Positions 9,994-22,360 of a stretch of 64,000 nucleotides of DNA are shown piece after piece; the first letter of the stretch is position 1; every line of letters starts with the position of its first letter. This DNA is from Erwinia pyrifoliae DSM 12163. Its GTDB lineage: Bacteria > Pseudomonadota > Gammaproteobacteria > Enterobacterales > Enterobacteriaceae. A program made the translations under genes and the position numbers. Below the pieces are notes generated by a model. The model did no database searches and had not been told where the DNA came from. It saw nothing but the letters and a program-made list of their open reading frames with translations. The stretch is taken from assembly GCF_000026985.1 (NCBI RefSeq), contig NC_017390.1:2522492-2586491 (forward strand), written 5' to 3'.

Positions 9994-10560
9994 CGTAAAA
10001 CGTCTGCAGCAGAGGGCAGCATAAGACGTTACTTGCATGTTGCAACTCGTGAGCTTGCGTTATCAGCAACGTTAAACGGACAGCGGGTAAATACTCAATA
10101 CGCCAGCGAAAATAATACCAGCTCGAATAAAAATGAATACAGATTTAATGGTGCGGGCGTTGGTGCCAGTTACCAATTGTACCGGCTCTCCGATTTTACG
10201 CTTATTTTTGGTGGCGTTAATGCAAAAAATGGATTGATCAACCGTTACGTATTAGGCGCAGTCCTTAACTGGATCTATGATCCTCTGCTGCTTAACGTTT
10301 CAATTGGCTATCTTGATGGCATTTCCAAGGATAAATTCTCTAACGACCACACGGCTTATACAACATCCGGTAAAGTTATTTTTGCGGTTAATCCAGAGAT
10401 AAATTTGAGCCAGGGCTTCTCTAAAGACTTTATTATCGCTAAAAGTCGCTTTCTTAATAAGAAAGAGCGAACCAGCACCACTTCTATGCTGGCAGGAATG
10501 AATATCAATTTAGTGGAAAATAGTGGCCATCGGCAATGCCTGTGCATCAGCGCCCAATAA
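9994..10560 (+). pseudogene. Remnant of a beta-barrel outer-membrane protein, probably Fap/C39-linked type
   Basis: About 180 codons open after a TAA at 9991, without a signal peptide or a convincing start (only TTG 10033), so the N terminus is missing. The sequence is rich in amphipathic beta hairpins. The stretch YDPLLLNVSIGYLDG near residue 85, then VIFAVNPEINLSQGF near 115 and TSMLAGMN near 155, resembles the repeat layout I recall from the beta-barrels encoded beside C39 peptidases in amyloid-export loci such as FapF. A frameshift near 10522 seems to throw the last strand into the +1 frame, where AIGNACASAP resembles the C-terminal strand region of that family. The family assignment is from memory of patterns and needs a profile search. 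The DNA is clearly AT-richer than its neighbours. Confidence 0.5.
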
Positions 10561-10753
10561 TTCGTCAGGCACCTCGAAGGTGATTTTCCAGGGAGTGGGC
10601 GGCTTCGTCGCCGGAGGCCTCAATCCGCTTGTCGGGCCAGCAGCAGCAGGAGTACCTGGTCAGAGTGCACACGGTGCCACTCAGGCATTTTTAGGAAGCG
10701 GGGGCGGTGGCAACAGCGGATGTCAAACCTGCCACGGAATATCAAATCCATGA
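10523..10753 (+). CDS. Glycine-rich microcin-like or secreted-peptide ORF
   Basis: 76 codons from GTG 10523, or a fusion of the frameshifted barrel end with a separate small gene whose own start has been lost. The C-terminal ~50 residues are very rich in Gly, Ala and Pro (GVGGFVAGGLNPLVGPAAAG, then HGATQAFLGSGGGG), with two Cys in CQTC near the end. Such composition is seen in class II microcins (colicin V, microcin N) and in small exported amyloid peptides. No double-glycine leader is readable in frame. The stop overlaps the ATG of a small membrane-protein gene by ATGA (10750-10753), the arrangement expected for a peptide plus immunity pair. The function is a hypothesis; the gene may be dead. 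Confidence 0.4.
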   Translation: MAIGNACASAPNNSSGTSKVIFQGVGGFVAGGLNPLVGPAAAGVPGQSAHGATQAFLGSGGGGNSGCQTCHGISNP

Positions 10754-11043
10754 GTATTGCGCTAACATTAATAATGATTTGCCTGTATCTCATTACATCC
10801 AGTGTTATCTTTCACAGCAGGCGCACGGGAGAAATTATTGCATTCGCACTGGTATTGCTGGTCTTTGGTTGGTTAAATCATTTCAGCACTTACACTTTAT
10901 TTTATACGCTGGCCACGGTGATAGTTAATATCATCATCATCACTCCCCTGAAAAACAGAGAACACCTTACTAAGTTAAAGGGTACGGCTTTTCTTTTACC
11001 ACTGGCAACGTTATTTAATTTAGCTGAACATTTTATCAGTTGA
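10750..11043 (+). CDS. Small hydrophobic membrane protein, possible immunity protein
   Basis: 97 residues from ATG 10750, which overlaps the upstream stop (ATGA); an ATG at 10720 would add ten. Roughly four hydrophobic segments can be seen (residues 2-20, 26-42, 46-66, 78-92), with charged loops RRTGE and KNREHLTKLK between. I do not recognise a family. Size, topology and translational coupling to a glycine-rich peptide ORF are what one expects of a microcin immunity protein, but sequence alone cannot show it. AT-rich codon use differs from the flanking core genes. Confidence 0.45.
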   Translation: MSIALTLIMICLYLITSSVIFHSRRTGEIIAFALVLLVFGWLNHFSTYTLFYTLATVIVNIIIITPLKNREHLTKLKGTAFLLPLATLFNLAEHFIS

Positions 11044-11338
11044 CGATATGGCTCAGGAAGAGTTCTGGATAAATATTATGAAGTTGAGATTTCCGAAAAG
11101 GAATTGATAGATTTCGCCGGCGTAAAACCGGAGTATTCATTTCTTAACCTCGCCAGATTGGCAAAAAAACATTCAATAAATACGCCGGGCGTAAAAATAA
11201 CACTGGCGCAGCTTTACAAAATCCATTCACCTACCATTTTTATATCAAGAGATTTGGTAAGGTTATTGATGCAGCGCGGCCAGTAAATTGCACTGACCTG
11301 TGGATGGCAAGTGCGGACTGGACTATGCGCTCAATGTG
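11044..11338 (+). pseudogene. Remnant of a C39-family (FapD-like) peptidase
   Basis: The frame opening right after the previous stop reads through ELIDFAGVKPEYSFLNLARL, AKKHSINTPGVKITLAQLYK and IHSPTIFIS. This is the centre of a C39 cysteine-peptidase domain as I recall it (typically ...LLxxAGVK, SFxDLARLAKK, GVxLSFEQL, PAIVYL). About 11255 a frameshift occurs. The next frame gives RFGKVID then DLWMASADWTMRSM, aligning with the HFxVVxGI and VWLADPSxGNRTM blocks, with Arg where the catalytic His should be. The N-terminal catalytic-Cys segment is absent. So the peptidase is dead. FapD-type C39 proteases accompany beta-barrel exporters, matching the barrel remnant at 9994-10560. Confidence 0.6.
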
Positions 11339-11363
11339 AAAAACCCGCCGGCGACGGGTTTAA
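11339..11363 (-). terminator. Rho-independent terminator of serS
   Basis: On the minus strand AAACCCG/CGGGTTT flanks a short GC loop and is followed by TTTTT, about 35 bases after the serS stop. It may also stop rightward transcripts from the degenerate cluster. Confidence 0.85.
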
Positions 11364-11395
11364 TCACTGAATAGCGAAATCATCAGCGCGCAGAC

Positions 11396-12784
<1,389 letters not shown>

Positions 12785-14128
12785 TCAGCGGTAGCGTTTT
12801 ATCGGGCTATTTTGATCCTGTTCCGTCAGCCAGGCAAGCTTTTCACCAATCTTGCCCTCCAGCCCGCGCGATGTCGGCTGATAATATCGCGTCTGCGCCA
12901 GTTCCGGCGGGAAATAGTTCTCCCCGGCGGCGTAGGCGTTGGCTTCATCATGAGCGTAGCGATATTCTGCTCCCAGCCCCATCTCTTTCATCAATTTGGT
13001 CGGCGCATTGCGCAAATGCTCAGGAACATCATAATCAGGGCTTTCGCGCGCATCGCGCAGCGCTGCCTTAAAAGCGTTGTAAACCGCGTTGCTTTTTGGT
13101 GCGCAGGCCAGATAAACAATCGCCTGCGCAATCGCCCGCTCCCCTTCGGCCGGGCCAACGCGGGTGAAACAGTCCCAGGCAGAAATAGCCACCTGCATAC
13201 CACGCGGGTCTGCGTTACCGACATCTTCCGAGGCAATCGCCAGCAGCCGCCGCGCCACGTATAGCGGGTCGCCGCCCGCCGTGATAATACGCGCATACCA
13301 GTAGAGCGCCGCATCCGGTGCAGATCCACGCACCGACTTGTGCAAGGCAGAAATCAGGTCGTAAAAGCGGTCACCTTTATTATCAAAACGCGCACTGCGT
13401 TCTCCGGAGACTTCATTAAGCAGCTGCGGCGTCAGTTCACGCTTGCCCTTACCGTTAACCTCGGCCATATCGGCCATCATTTCCAGCGTATTCAGCGCGC
13501 GGCGGGCGTCGCCGTTGACCAGTTGCGCAATCATATTACGGGTGTTTTCCGGCAGGACAATATTGTCGTTGCCGTAGCCACGCTCGCCATCCTGCATAGC
13601 CTGGTCAAGCACCGTCGCAATATCCTCACTGGTGAGCGATTTCAACAAGTAGACGCGGGCGCGGGATAACAGCGCCGAGTTCAGCTCAAACGACGGATTT
13701 TCTGTGGTAGCACCAACAAAAGTGATGGTGCCATCCTCAATATGCGGCAAAAAAGCATCCTGCTGGCTTTTATTAAAGCGATGAACTTCATCAACAAACA
13801 GAATGGTGCGGCGCCCGGCGTGGCGATTTTGTCGCGCACGCTCAATCGCCTCACGGATCTCTTTCACTCCCGAGGTCACGGCAGAAATCCGCTCAACGTC
13901 GGCCTGGCCGTAGCGCCCGATGATCTCCGCCAGCGTGGTCTTGCCGGTCCCGGGCGGCCCCCATAAAATCATAGAATGAAGATGCCTAGCCTCGATAGCA
14001 CGCGGCAGCGGTTTCCCCGCCGCCAGCAGATGCTGCTGGCCGATATATTCAGCCAGCGTGCGTGGCCTCATGCGCGCGGCCAGTGGCTGGAACTCATTAC
14101 GGGAAAAGTCAAGGGACAGGTTACTCAC
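12785..14128 (-). CDS. rarA: Replication-associated recombination protein A (MgsA)
   Basis: Clamp-loader-like AAA+ ATPase acting at stalled replication forks. The 447 residues equal E. coli RarA in length. Walker A is GPPGTGKTT near residue 57, and Walker B is the FVDEVHRF box near 107. The C-terminal half carries the tetramerisation domain ending [10 protein letters not shown]. It is 7 bases downstream of lolA on the same strand, the conserved lolA-rarA-serS order, and likely one transcription unit. Confidence 0.97.
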   Translation of the reverse strand: MSNLSLDFSRNEFQPLAARMRPRTLAEYIGQQHLLAAGKPLPRAIEARHLHSMILWGPPGTGKTTLAEIIGRYGQADVERISAVTSGVKEIREAIERARQNRHAGRRTILFVDEVHRFNKSQQDAFLPHIEDGTITFVGATTENPSFELNSALLSRARVYLLKSLTSEDIATVLDQAMQDGERGYGNDNIVLPENTRNMIAQLVNGDARRALNTLEMMADMAEVNGKGKRELTPQLLNEVSGERSARFDNKGDRFYDLISALHKSVRGSAPDAALYWYARIITAGGDPLYVARRLLAIASEDVGNADPRGMQVAISAWDCFTRVGPAEGERAIAQAIVYLACAPKSNAVYNAFKAALRDARESPDYDVPEHLRNAPTKLMKEMGLGAEYRYAHDEANAYAAGENYFPPELAQTRYYQPTSRGLEGKIGEKLAWLTEQDQNSPIKRYR

Positions 14129-14135
14129 GCCAACC

Positions 14136-14747
14136 TCACTGTCGCTGGTCGTCCACGGTCACGCCTTTCGGTGGGGTGAACTTGAATTTATCGGCGCTGA
14201 TCGGACCATTCTTCTGGCTTTTCAAGGCATAGCTACTGCGTTGCCCGTCCTGTTCAATGGCGCTGAACTGGTTAATGGTTCCGTTTTGCGCCACATTGAT
14301 GGTGAACTGTTTCAGGTTGCCATCGGCAGATTTAGGCGTCAGCGAGAAATCGTCACCTTTCTGTGTCACATGATACTGTTTCCAGTCACTGGCCTGATTG
14401 CGGGCGATAAGCATAAACGGCGTGTTGCTGGTGGCATCTTTCAGCAGACTGGCGCTAACCTGCTCAACGAACGGGTTGTAGAACCACAGGGTTTTACCAT
14501 CCGCGATGAGGATGCTTTCATCAGGTGCGGTCATGTGCCAGTTGAACAGGTTCGGGCGCTGCACCCACATTTCACCTTCGCCGTCCTGCACCGATGCTCC
14601 GCTACCGTCTGTGACTTTCTGATCGAACGTAGCGTGGAAGCTTTTTACTTTGTCCAGACGCTGTTGCAAATCGCTCGTAGCATCAGCCCACGCGCCGGCA
14701 GCAGTAAAAGTCGCCAGCAAACAGCAGGAAATGATTAATTTTTTCAT
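14136..14747 (-). CDS. lolA: Outer-membrane lipoprotein carrier LolA
   Basis: Periplasmic chaperone that receives lipoproteins from the LolCDE transporter and hands them to LolB at the outer membrane. The 203-residue precursor has a signal peptide ([21 protein letters not shown]) with predicted cleavage before [10 protein letters not shown]. The mature protein matches E. coli LolA throughout, including the aromatic-lined cavity region ([17 protein letters not shown] near 80) and the VTVDDQRQ C terminus. It lies between ftsK and rarA in the conserved order. Confidence 0.97.
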   Translation of the reverse strand: MKKLIISCCLLATFTAAGAWADATSDLQQRLDKVKSFHATFDQKVTDGSGASVQDGEGEMWVQRPNLFNWHMTAPDESILIADGKTLWFYNPFVEQVSASLLKDATSNTPFMLIARNQASDWKQYHVTQKGDDFSLTPKSADGNLKQFTINVAQNGTINQFSAIEQDGQRSSYALKSQKNGPISADKFKFTPPKGVTVDDQRQ

Positions 14748-14945
14748 TACGGCATCCTTAGTGAAGCGCTTGTATCCCGTTTCGGGTTTAGCGTGACGTG
14801 GGTAACTTTAGCCAGGGAGTGACTGGAACAACAGGAGAAAAACTGATTTCCTCCAATCCTACCGTGCAGATATGGGGACAAACGATGAAGATTCAACGGG
14901 TAAGGCAAGCCTGACCCGTTGAGAGTTGCAGATCAGTGCGGGGAG

Positions 14946-17900
14946 TTATCTCTCATGTGGCGGAGGTGCCAACACTTCACGATTACCGTTATGGCCCGGA
15001 GACGAGACAATGCCCTGCGCTTCCATCTGTTCGATGATGCGCGCCGCACGGTTGTAGCCTATGCGGAACTGGCGCTGCACGCCCGAAATGGAGGCACGGC
15101 GTTTATCCACCACAAACTCAACCGCCTGGTCGAACAGCTGATCCAGCTCCTCCTCGCCGTCTATGCCGCCCGCCGCGCCTTCGCTGTCCTCACCTCCGCT
15201 AAGTATTCCTTCTTTGTACTGAGGACGTTCACGCGCTTTCCAGTCTTTGACCACCGCGTGGACTTCCTGATCGCGCACAAAGGCACCGTGCACGCGCACC
15301 GGGATCGACGAGTTAGGTGCCAGATACAACATGTCACCCATACCGAGCAACGACTCGGCTCCGCCCTGATCGAGGATGGTGCGCGAATCAATCTTACTGG
15401 AAACGGTAAACGCAATACGTGTCGGAATATTGGCTTTAATCAGGCCGGTAATGACGTCAACCGAAGGCCGCTGGGTAGCCAACACCAGATGGATGCCGGC
15501 AGCACGCGCTTTCTGCGCCAGGCGAGCAATCAGCTCTTCCACCTTTTTGCCCACGGTCATAATCAGGTCGGCGAACTCATCCACCATGACCACGATATAA
15601 GGCTCTTTCTCCAGCACCGGTGGGGTCATATCCATACTGTCCGTGGGTTTCCAGAACGGGTCGGGGATCGGACGCCCCATGGCATCGGCCATATCGACCT
15701 TTTCGTTATAGCCTGCAATATTACGCACGCCCAGCGCCGACATCAGCTTATAGCGGCGCTCCATCTCTACCACGCACCAGCGCAGCGCATTCGCCGCATC
15801 TTTCATATCGGTGACCACATCAGTTAACAGATGTGGAATACCTTCATAGACCGATAGCTCCAGCATTTTCGGGTCGATCATGATAAAGCGCACTTCTTTC
15901 GGCGTGGCTTTATACAGGATGCTGAGGATCATCGCATTGACCCCCACTGATTTACCCGAGCCGGTAGTACCCGCGACCAGCAGGTGAGGCATTTTGCCTA
16001 AGTCGGCGACCACCGGATCGCCAGAGATATCTTTACCCAGCACGATTGACAGCGGCGACGGATTATCGCGGAAAGCCGGGCAGTCCAGCACTTCTCGCAG
16101 ATAGACCGTCTGGCGATGCACATTTGGCAGTTCCAGACCGACATAGGGTCGGCCAGGGATCACCTCGACGATACGTACCGCCACCGCCGACAGGGAGCGG
16201 GCCAGATCGCGTGACAGGTTTGAAATACGCGCTGCTTTAACCCCGGGTGCCAGATCAAGTTCGAAACGGGTGATCACCGGGCCGGGAGAATATCCGACAA
16301 CCTCGGCCTTGACCCGATAATCGGCCAGACGGGCTTCGATAAGGCGGGCGGTCTGCTCAAGCGCAAACTGGTCTACCGGTTCGGTCTCTGACGGTGGCGA
16401 AGCCAGCAGATCGAGGGTTGGCAGCGGCGTGGTTGGCCTGTGCGTCGGCTGCTCATGGCGCATCAGGAACGGATGGATAAGGCTGTCCATATCCGGTTCC
16501 TGCGGGCTGATCGGCTGACCGGCTGCAGGAGAGCCAACAGGTTGATGCACCGCAGCCGCAGACCGCGCAGCTTCAACCGCTGGCGGCTGTTGCCATGCCG
16601 TAGCCGCAGCTTCAGCCGCTGGCGGCTGTTGCCATGCCGTAGCCGCAGCTTCAGCCGCTGGCGGCTGTCGTACTTCGGATTGCTGCCATTGAGACTGCTG
16701 CTGCGCTTCAGGCTCAGTTTCGGGGGTTGCAGACAGTGTAAACAGCGGTTCGACAGGACCTTCCTCTACCAAATCATCCATCGGTGAGAAATCAAAAGCA
16801 CCGCGCGTATCAAACGTGAAGGCCGGCCCCTCATCCTTTACTGCGGATGCATATCGCTGCTGCTGCTGCGCGGCAAACTGGTTGGCCAGCTCAGCCTGCT
16901 GCAGGGCTTCTCCATTTTCCGCAGCCAGCTGGTCGTCGCTAGATTGGCGCATATCGTTCAAGGCAGCGCTCTGACTGCTCTGTTCTGACGTATAAGCTGC
17001 AGGTTGCTGCGTCTGCTCCTGCTCTTTCGCTTTTTCTTCAGCCATACGCTGCGAAGGAAGTTTAATACCCCAGGAAGCCAGTTCGCGACGCGTCGGCAGC
17101 TTGACCGGATTTGGCCGTGGCAGCTCAGGACCAATACCCTGCTTAACCTGTGGGTTGGCATCGTCACCGCTGGTGGCGGAAAAACCAGGCATAAATGGCG
17201 TGTTGTTGCTGGTTGGTTGCGCCACAGCGCCCAGCGCAGCACCGGTGGCAGCAGCCGTCACTGAAGCAGGGTGAGAAGCATGTGCGCTTGAGAAATCAAA
17301 CGGCGAGGCGTTCTGCGCATCCCGCCAGTTACCCAGTGGCGGACCGTCATCTTGATCAAGCGGCAGCGATGGGGCTGGTGTCTGCACCTCAGATGGCATT
17401 TCGAAGCGGTAAAGCGGCGGGTCAACAGGCGTAGATTCGACCGCCTGCTGCGTTGGCACCGGCTGCTGGCTGACAGCCGTGCCGGGCTTTGCAGCGGCAG
17501 TGGGCGATTCAACCCGGTGACCTGCCGTTGCTTCTGCGCCAGGCACTGAAGCCGCATTAAGCAATGCGGCGTTGCCCCGTTCGTCAGGGTTTTTATCCTG
17601 CACGGGTTTTGGCTTCGACAGAAGAACATCATCAACGTGCGCAGAGTTGCTACCGGCGTTCAGGGCTGCGCTGTCGTTCTCCTCATCGTCAAGGTCATCT
17701 TCTTCCTGCTGCCATCTTTCATCACCGCGCGATCGGTTGCTGGCGAAGGTGAGTATGCCCATCACCACTGCGCCAATTTTTTCAGCGATGGTCAGCCAGG
17801 ACCAGCCAGTATACAGCGTCAGGCCTGACGCCCAGACGCACAACAGCGTTAACGTGCCGCCAGGACCGCTTAAATACGGAGACATGGCACTGCTCAACAG

Positions 17901-18344
17901 GCTGCCAATAACCCCGCCTGAAGCGAAGTACCAGATATCATCGGCGTTGAGTGCAGCTAAACCGCATGATGTTATCACCAGTGCCAGAACACCAATCAGG
18001 CGCAGCGCAACGGCGAAATAATCGATGTAGTCCTGGGAATGGCGCTGCCGGAAAGTGATCCAGCACAGGCCCAGAATCACCGGAGGAATAGCATAAGCCA
18101 TTACGCCAAAAACGAAAAACAGCGTGTCTGCGAGCCACGCCGCCACTCCCCCTCCAACATTGTGGATGGGTTCATGCCAGGCAGTTTGTGACCAGCTGGG
18201 ATCGGAAGGATTGAAACTGACCAAAGCCACCATCAAATAAGCGGCGAATAAAGCAACAATAATCAGTAAGGCTTCAAGCAGGCGACGCCCGCTGCTCAAG
18301 GCTTGTAACGTAACTTCTTTATCTTCTGAGTATTCCTGGCTCAA
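14946..18344 (-). CDS. ftsK: DNA translocase FtsK
   Basis: Septal DNA pump that clears chromosomes from the closing septum and activates XerCD at dif. I choose a TTG start at 18344 ([12 protein letters not shown] follows, preceded by GGAG), giving 1132 residues; the open frame runs 16 codons further. Four membrane segments occupy residues ~20-185. A Pro/Gln/Ala-rich linker runs from ~200 to ~640. The motor follows with Walker [11 protein letters not shown] and Walker [11 protein letters not shown]. The C-terminal gamma winged helix ([19 protein letters not shown]) reads KOPS. E. coli FtsK has 1329 residues; nearly all of the shortfall is in the linker, which also carries an internal 13-residue tandem repeat. 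Confidence 0.97.
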   Translation of the reverse strand: MSQEYSEDKEVTLQALSSGRRLLEALLIIVALFAAYLMVALVSFNPSDPSWSQTAWHEPIHNVGGGVAAWLADTLFFVFGVMAYAIPPVILGLCWITFRQRHSQDYIDYFAVALRLIGVLALVITSCGLAALNADDIWYFASGGVIGSLLSSAMSPYLSGPGGTLTLLCVWASGLTLYTGWSWLTIAEKIGAVVMGILTFASNRSRGDERWQQEEDDLDDEENDSAALNAGSNSAHVDDVLLSKPKPVQDKNPDERGNAALLNAASVPGAEATAGHRVESPTAAAKPGTAVSQQPVPTQQAVESTPVDPPLYRFEMPSEVQTPAPSLPLDQDDGPPLGNWRDAQNASPFDFSSAHASHPASVTAAATGAALGAVAQPTSNNTPFMPGFSATSGDDANPQVKQGIGPELPRPNPVKLPTRRELASWGIKLPSQRMAEEKAKEQEQTQQPAAYTSEQSSQSAALNDMRQSSDDQLAAENGEALQQAELANQFAAQQQQRYASAVKDEGPAFTFDTRGAFDFSPMDDLVEEGPVEPLFTLSATPETEPEAQQQSQWQQSEVRQPPAAEAAATAWQQPPAAEAAATAWQQPPAVEAARSAAAVHQPVGSPAAGQPISPQEPDMDSLIHPFLMRHEQPTHRPTTPLPTLDLLASPPSETEPVDQFALEQTARLIEARLADYRVKAEVVGYSPGPVITRFELDLAPGVKAARISNLSRDLARSLSAVAVRIVEVIPGRPYVGLELPNVHRQTVYLREVLDCPAFRDNPSPLSIVLGKDISGDPVVADLGKMPHLLVAGTTGSGKSVGVNAMILSILYKATPKEVRFIMIDPKMLELSVYEGIPHLLTDVVTDMKDAANALRWCVVEMERRYKLMSALGVRNIAGYNEKVDMADAMGRPIPDPFWKPTDSMDMTPPVLEKEPYIVVMVDEFADLIMTVGKKVEELIARLAQKARAAGIHLVLATQRPSVDVITGLIKANIPTRIAFTVSSKIDSRTILDQGGAESLLGMGDMLYLAPNSSIPVRVHGAFVRDQEVHAVVKDWKARERPQYKEGILSGGEDSEGAAGGIDGEEELDQLFDQAVEFVVDKRRASISGVQRQFRIGYNRAARIIEQMEAQGIVSSPGHNGNREVLAPPPHER
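16579..16669 (-). repeat. 39-bp in-frame tandem repeat in the ftsK linker
   Basis: Two perfect 39-base copies (16579-16617 and 16618-16656) and a partial third encode [13 protein letters not shown] units in the disordered linker. Identical nucleotide copies imply recent slippage or expansion and a likely variable-number locus between strains. Confidence 0.9.
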
Positions 18345-18462
18345 GAGTATCTCCAGGTGCCTGTAAACTATGAAGGAAACAGCGCCGGACAAGCCCGACG
18401 CTGAACCTGTATGAATTCACAGGAGTGTAGCGAAAACTACCAGGCTTTGCACCTGCCCTGTG

Positions 18463-18957
18463 TTACCGAGTTTTAATGACTAACCGGTTACTTTGTTTTA
18501 CTTCTTCCATGACCACGTAGGTACGGGTATCGTTCACCCCCGGCAGACGTAGCAGGGTTTCGCCGAGTAATTTACGGTATGCCGACATATCCGGTACACG
18601 CGTTTTTAATAAATAGTCGAAATCACCAGAAACAAGGTGACATTCTTGAGTTTCCTCAAGTTTTTGTACGGCGGCGTTAAATTGCTCAAACACATCCGGC
18701 GCACCGCGATTCAGAGTAATCTCAACGAATACCAGCAGTGAAGCATCCAGATAATGCGGATTGAGCTGAGCGGTATAACCGAGAATAAAACCCTGTCGTT
18801 CCAGACGACGTACGCGCTCCAGGCACGGTGTTGGCGATAAGCCGACGCGCTTAGAGAGTTCGACGTTAGAAATACGTCCATCTTTCTGTAGTTCATTCAA
18901 GATGTTGCGGTCAATTCTATCCAGATCTTTACCAGGTCGTTTTTTATTTTCTACCAT
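18463..18957 (-). CDS. lrp: Leucine-responsive regulatory protein
   Basis: Global feast/famine regulator of amino-acid metabolism, transport and surface structures; octamer or hexadecamer, leucine-sensing. The 164 residues are almost identical to E. coli Lrp. The N-terminal winged helix-turn-helix (LQKDGRISNVELSKRVGLSP, residues 24-43) is followed by the RAM effector domain, with GDFDYLLKTRVPD near 110. It is divergent from trxB with a long (525-base) gap. Lrp itself controls several genes seen in this window in E. coli, such as serC. Confidence 0.98.
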   Translation of the reverse strand: MVENKKRPGKDLDRIDRNILNELQKDGRISNVELSKRVGLSPTPCLERVRRLERQGFILGYTAQLNPHYLDASLLVFVEITLNRGAPDVFEQFNAAVQKLEETQECHLVSGDFDYLLKTRVPDMSAYRKLLGETLLRLPGVNDTRTYVVMEEVKQSNRLVIKTR

Positions 18958-20448
<1,491 letters not shown>

Positions 20449-20478
20449 CCTGTTAAAATTTTGAGCTTATTATCACCA

Positions 20479-20504
20479 GGGCGACGAGCAATTGTCGCCT
20501 TTTT
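20479..20504 (+). terminator. Rho-independent terminator of trxB
   Basis: Stem GGCGAC/GTCGCC with an 8-base loop followed by TTTTT, 30 bases after the trxB stop. Confidence 0.85.
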
Positions 20505-20590
20505 GCCCTCTGCGTTGTACCATTGCCACGACATCAATCCTTCCAGGCTTTTGCCTTTCTACTGTTTACGACAGGGCAATACGGCAACAG

Positions 20591-22360
20591 ATGAACAAAA
20601 CACGGCAACACATTCTCACCCGCTGGCTAAAAAGTCAGAGCGTGCACGGTCAGCGCTGGCTGCGTCTCTCATTTCTGTCAGGCATTTTGAGCACTCTGCT
20701 GATCCTTGCTCAGGCCTGGTTGCTGGCCGCGCTGTTACAGGCATTAATGGTTGACCAGCAGCCGCGTAACGCTCTGCTGGTTCACTTCAGCTTGCTGCTG
20801 GCCTGTTTTGCCGGGCGCGCGTTACTGGCGTGGTTACGTGAGAAAGCAGGTTGTCAAGCGGGCCAGGCAATACGCCAGGCGTTACGTCAGCAGGTGTTAA
20901 ACCGGCTGGCGCATCTCGGCCCGGCGTGGATTCAGGGAAAACCGGCCGGCAGCTGGGCAACGCTCCTGATGGAACAGATTGAGGATATGCAGGATTATTA
21001 TGGCCGTTATCTGCCACAAATGATGCTGGCCGGCGCGATCCCGTTGCTGGTACTGCTGGTGTTGTTCCCGGTGAACTGGGCTGCGTCTCTGATACTTCTG
21101 GCTACCGCGCCGCTTATCCCGCTGTTTATGGCGATGGTCGGTATGGGGGCTGCGGATGCTAACCGCCGAAACTTCCTTGCGCTGTCGCGTTTGAGCGGAC
21201 AGTTTCTTGACCGACTGCGCGGACTGGACACGTTGCGTCTGTTCCATCGCGCCACGGCGGAAACAGCCACCATCGCCACGGCTTCTGAGCAGTTCCGCCA
21301 GCGCACCATGGAAGTTCTGCGTATGGCGTTTCTCTCTTCCGCCGTGTTAGAGTTTTTCGCCTCGATTTCCATTGCGCTGATCGCCGTCTATTTTGGCTTC
21401 TCCTACCTGGGCATATTTGATTTCGGCCATTACAGCGGCCCGGTGACCCTGTTTGCTGGCTTCCTGGTGTTGACCCTCGCCCCGGAGTTTTATCAACCGT
21501 TACGCGATCTCGGCACCTTTTATCATGCTAAAGCACAGGCAGTTGGCGCGGCTGACGCGTTAGTAAGCTTTCTTGATGCGAGTGAAGCGGCCGCGACAGA
21601 ACGTGGCGATTTAACGCCGCAGTTCGACAAAGGTGTCAACCTGGTGGCCACCGGGTTGACGATTGTCAGCGCCGACGGCCAGCAGCTGGCCGGGCCGCTG
21701 GATTTCACGTTACGGCCGGGGCAACGTATCGCGCTGGTGGGGCAAAGCGGCGCCGGAAAAACCTCGTTGATGAACCTGCTACTTGGCAACCTGCCCTATC
21801 GCGGTTCACTGTTGGTTAACGGCACAGAACTGCGCGATATCGCCCTACCGCACTGGCAACAGCAGCTGGCCTGGGTCGGACAAAACCCCCACCTCCCGGC
21901 CGCCACACTGCGGCAGAATATTCTGCCGGGCGGTCATCTCGATGAGGTGCGTCTGCAACAAGTGCTGGCGCTGGCTGGCGTAAATGAATTCTTGCCACGA
22001 CTGCCGGCAGGCCTCGATAGCGACACGGGGGATCGGGCTGCTACGCTGTCGGTCGGACAGGCTCAGCGTGTGGCCGTTGCGCGTGCGTTGATGAAACCCT
22101 GCCGGTTACTTCTCCTGGATGAACCCGACGCCAGCCTTGATGCGCAAAGTGAACAGCACGTTAACCGCGCGCTGCTTGAGGCATCCAGAGCGCAAAGTAC
22201 GCTGCTGATCACCCATCAGCTGGATCGTCTGGCGCAATGGGATGAGATTTGGCTGATGCATGATGGCAAAATTGTGCAGCAGGGATGCTGGGATACGCTG
22301 GCCAATCAGCCAGGCCCCTTCGCCGGGCTGCTGGCACAACGGGGAGGATCGCTTGAATGA
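20591..22360 (+). CDS. cydD: CydD subunit of heterodimeric cysteine/glutathione ABC exporter
   Basis: With CydC it forms the inner-membrane ABC exporter that sends glutathione and cysteine to the periplasm and is needed to assemble cytochrome bd. ATG 20591 gives 589 residues (E. coli 588), beginning MNKTRQHILTRWLK. The longer frame upstream covers the terminator and is not used. Six membrane helices precede the ATPase: Walker A VGQSGAGKTSL near 378, an unusual LSVGQ signature (as in E. coli CydD) and Walker B LLLLDEPDASLD. The stop overlaps the cydC start by ATGA, implying translational coupling. Confidence 0.96.
   Translation: MNKTRQHILTRWLKSQSVHGQRWLRLSFLSGILSTLLILAQAWLLAALLQALMVDQQPRNALLVHFSLLLACFAGRALLAWLREKAGCQAGQAIRQALRQQVLNRLAHLGPAWIQGKPAGSWATLLMEQIEDMQDYYGRYLPQMMLAGAIPLLVLLVLFPVNWAASLILLATAPLIPLFMAMVGMGAADANRRNFLALSRLSGQFLDRLRGLDTLRLFHRATAETATIATASEQFRQRTMEVLRMAFLSSAVLEFFASISIALIAVYFGFSYLGIFDFGHYSGPVTLFAGFLVLTLAPEFYQPLRDLGTFYHAKAQAVGAADALVSFLDASEAAATERGDLTPQFDKGVNLVATGLTIVSADGQQLAGPLDFTLRPGQRIALVGQSGAGKTSLMNLLLGNLPYRGSLLVNGTELRDIALPHWQQQLAWVGQNPHLPAATLRQNILPGGHLDEVRLQQVLALAGVNEFLPRLPAGLDSDTGDRAATLSVGQAQRVAVARALMKPCRLLLLDEPDASLDAQSEQHVNRALLEASRAQSTLLITHQLDRLAQWDEIWLMHDGKIVQQGCWDTLANQPGPFAGLLAQRGGSLE

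Noticed and set aside
9872..10069. 65-codon leftward frame near the barrel remnant
   Set aside because: No start signal or domain; the opposite strand gives the better-supported protein fragments.
11104..11286. 60-codon open frame as an independent gene
   Set aside because: Similarity extends both upstream of the putative start and downstream in another frame, matching one broken C39-like peptidase.
14919..15827. 302-codon rightward open frame opposite ftsK motor domain
   Set aside because: Antisense shadow in a GC-rich gene; residue content (excess H, R, A) is typical of reverse-strand artefacts.
16579..16669. 39-bp repeats considered as a CRISPR array
   Set aside because: Units are directly tandem without spacers and lie in frame within ftsK.
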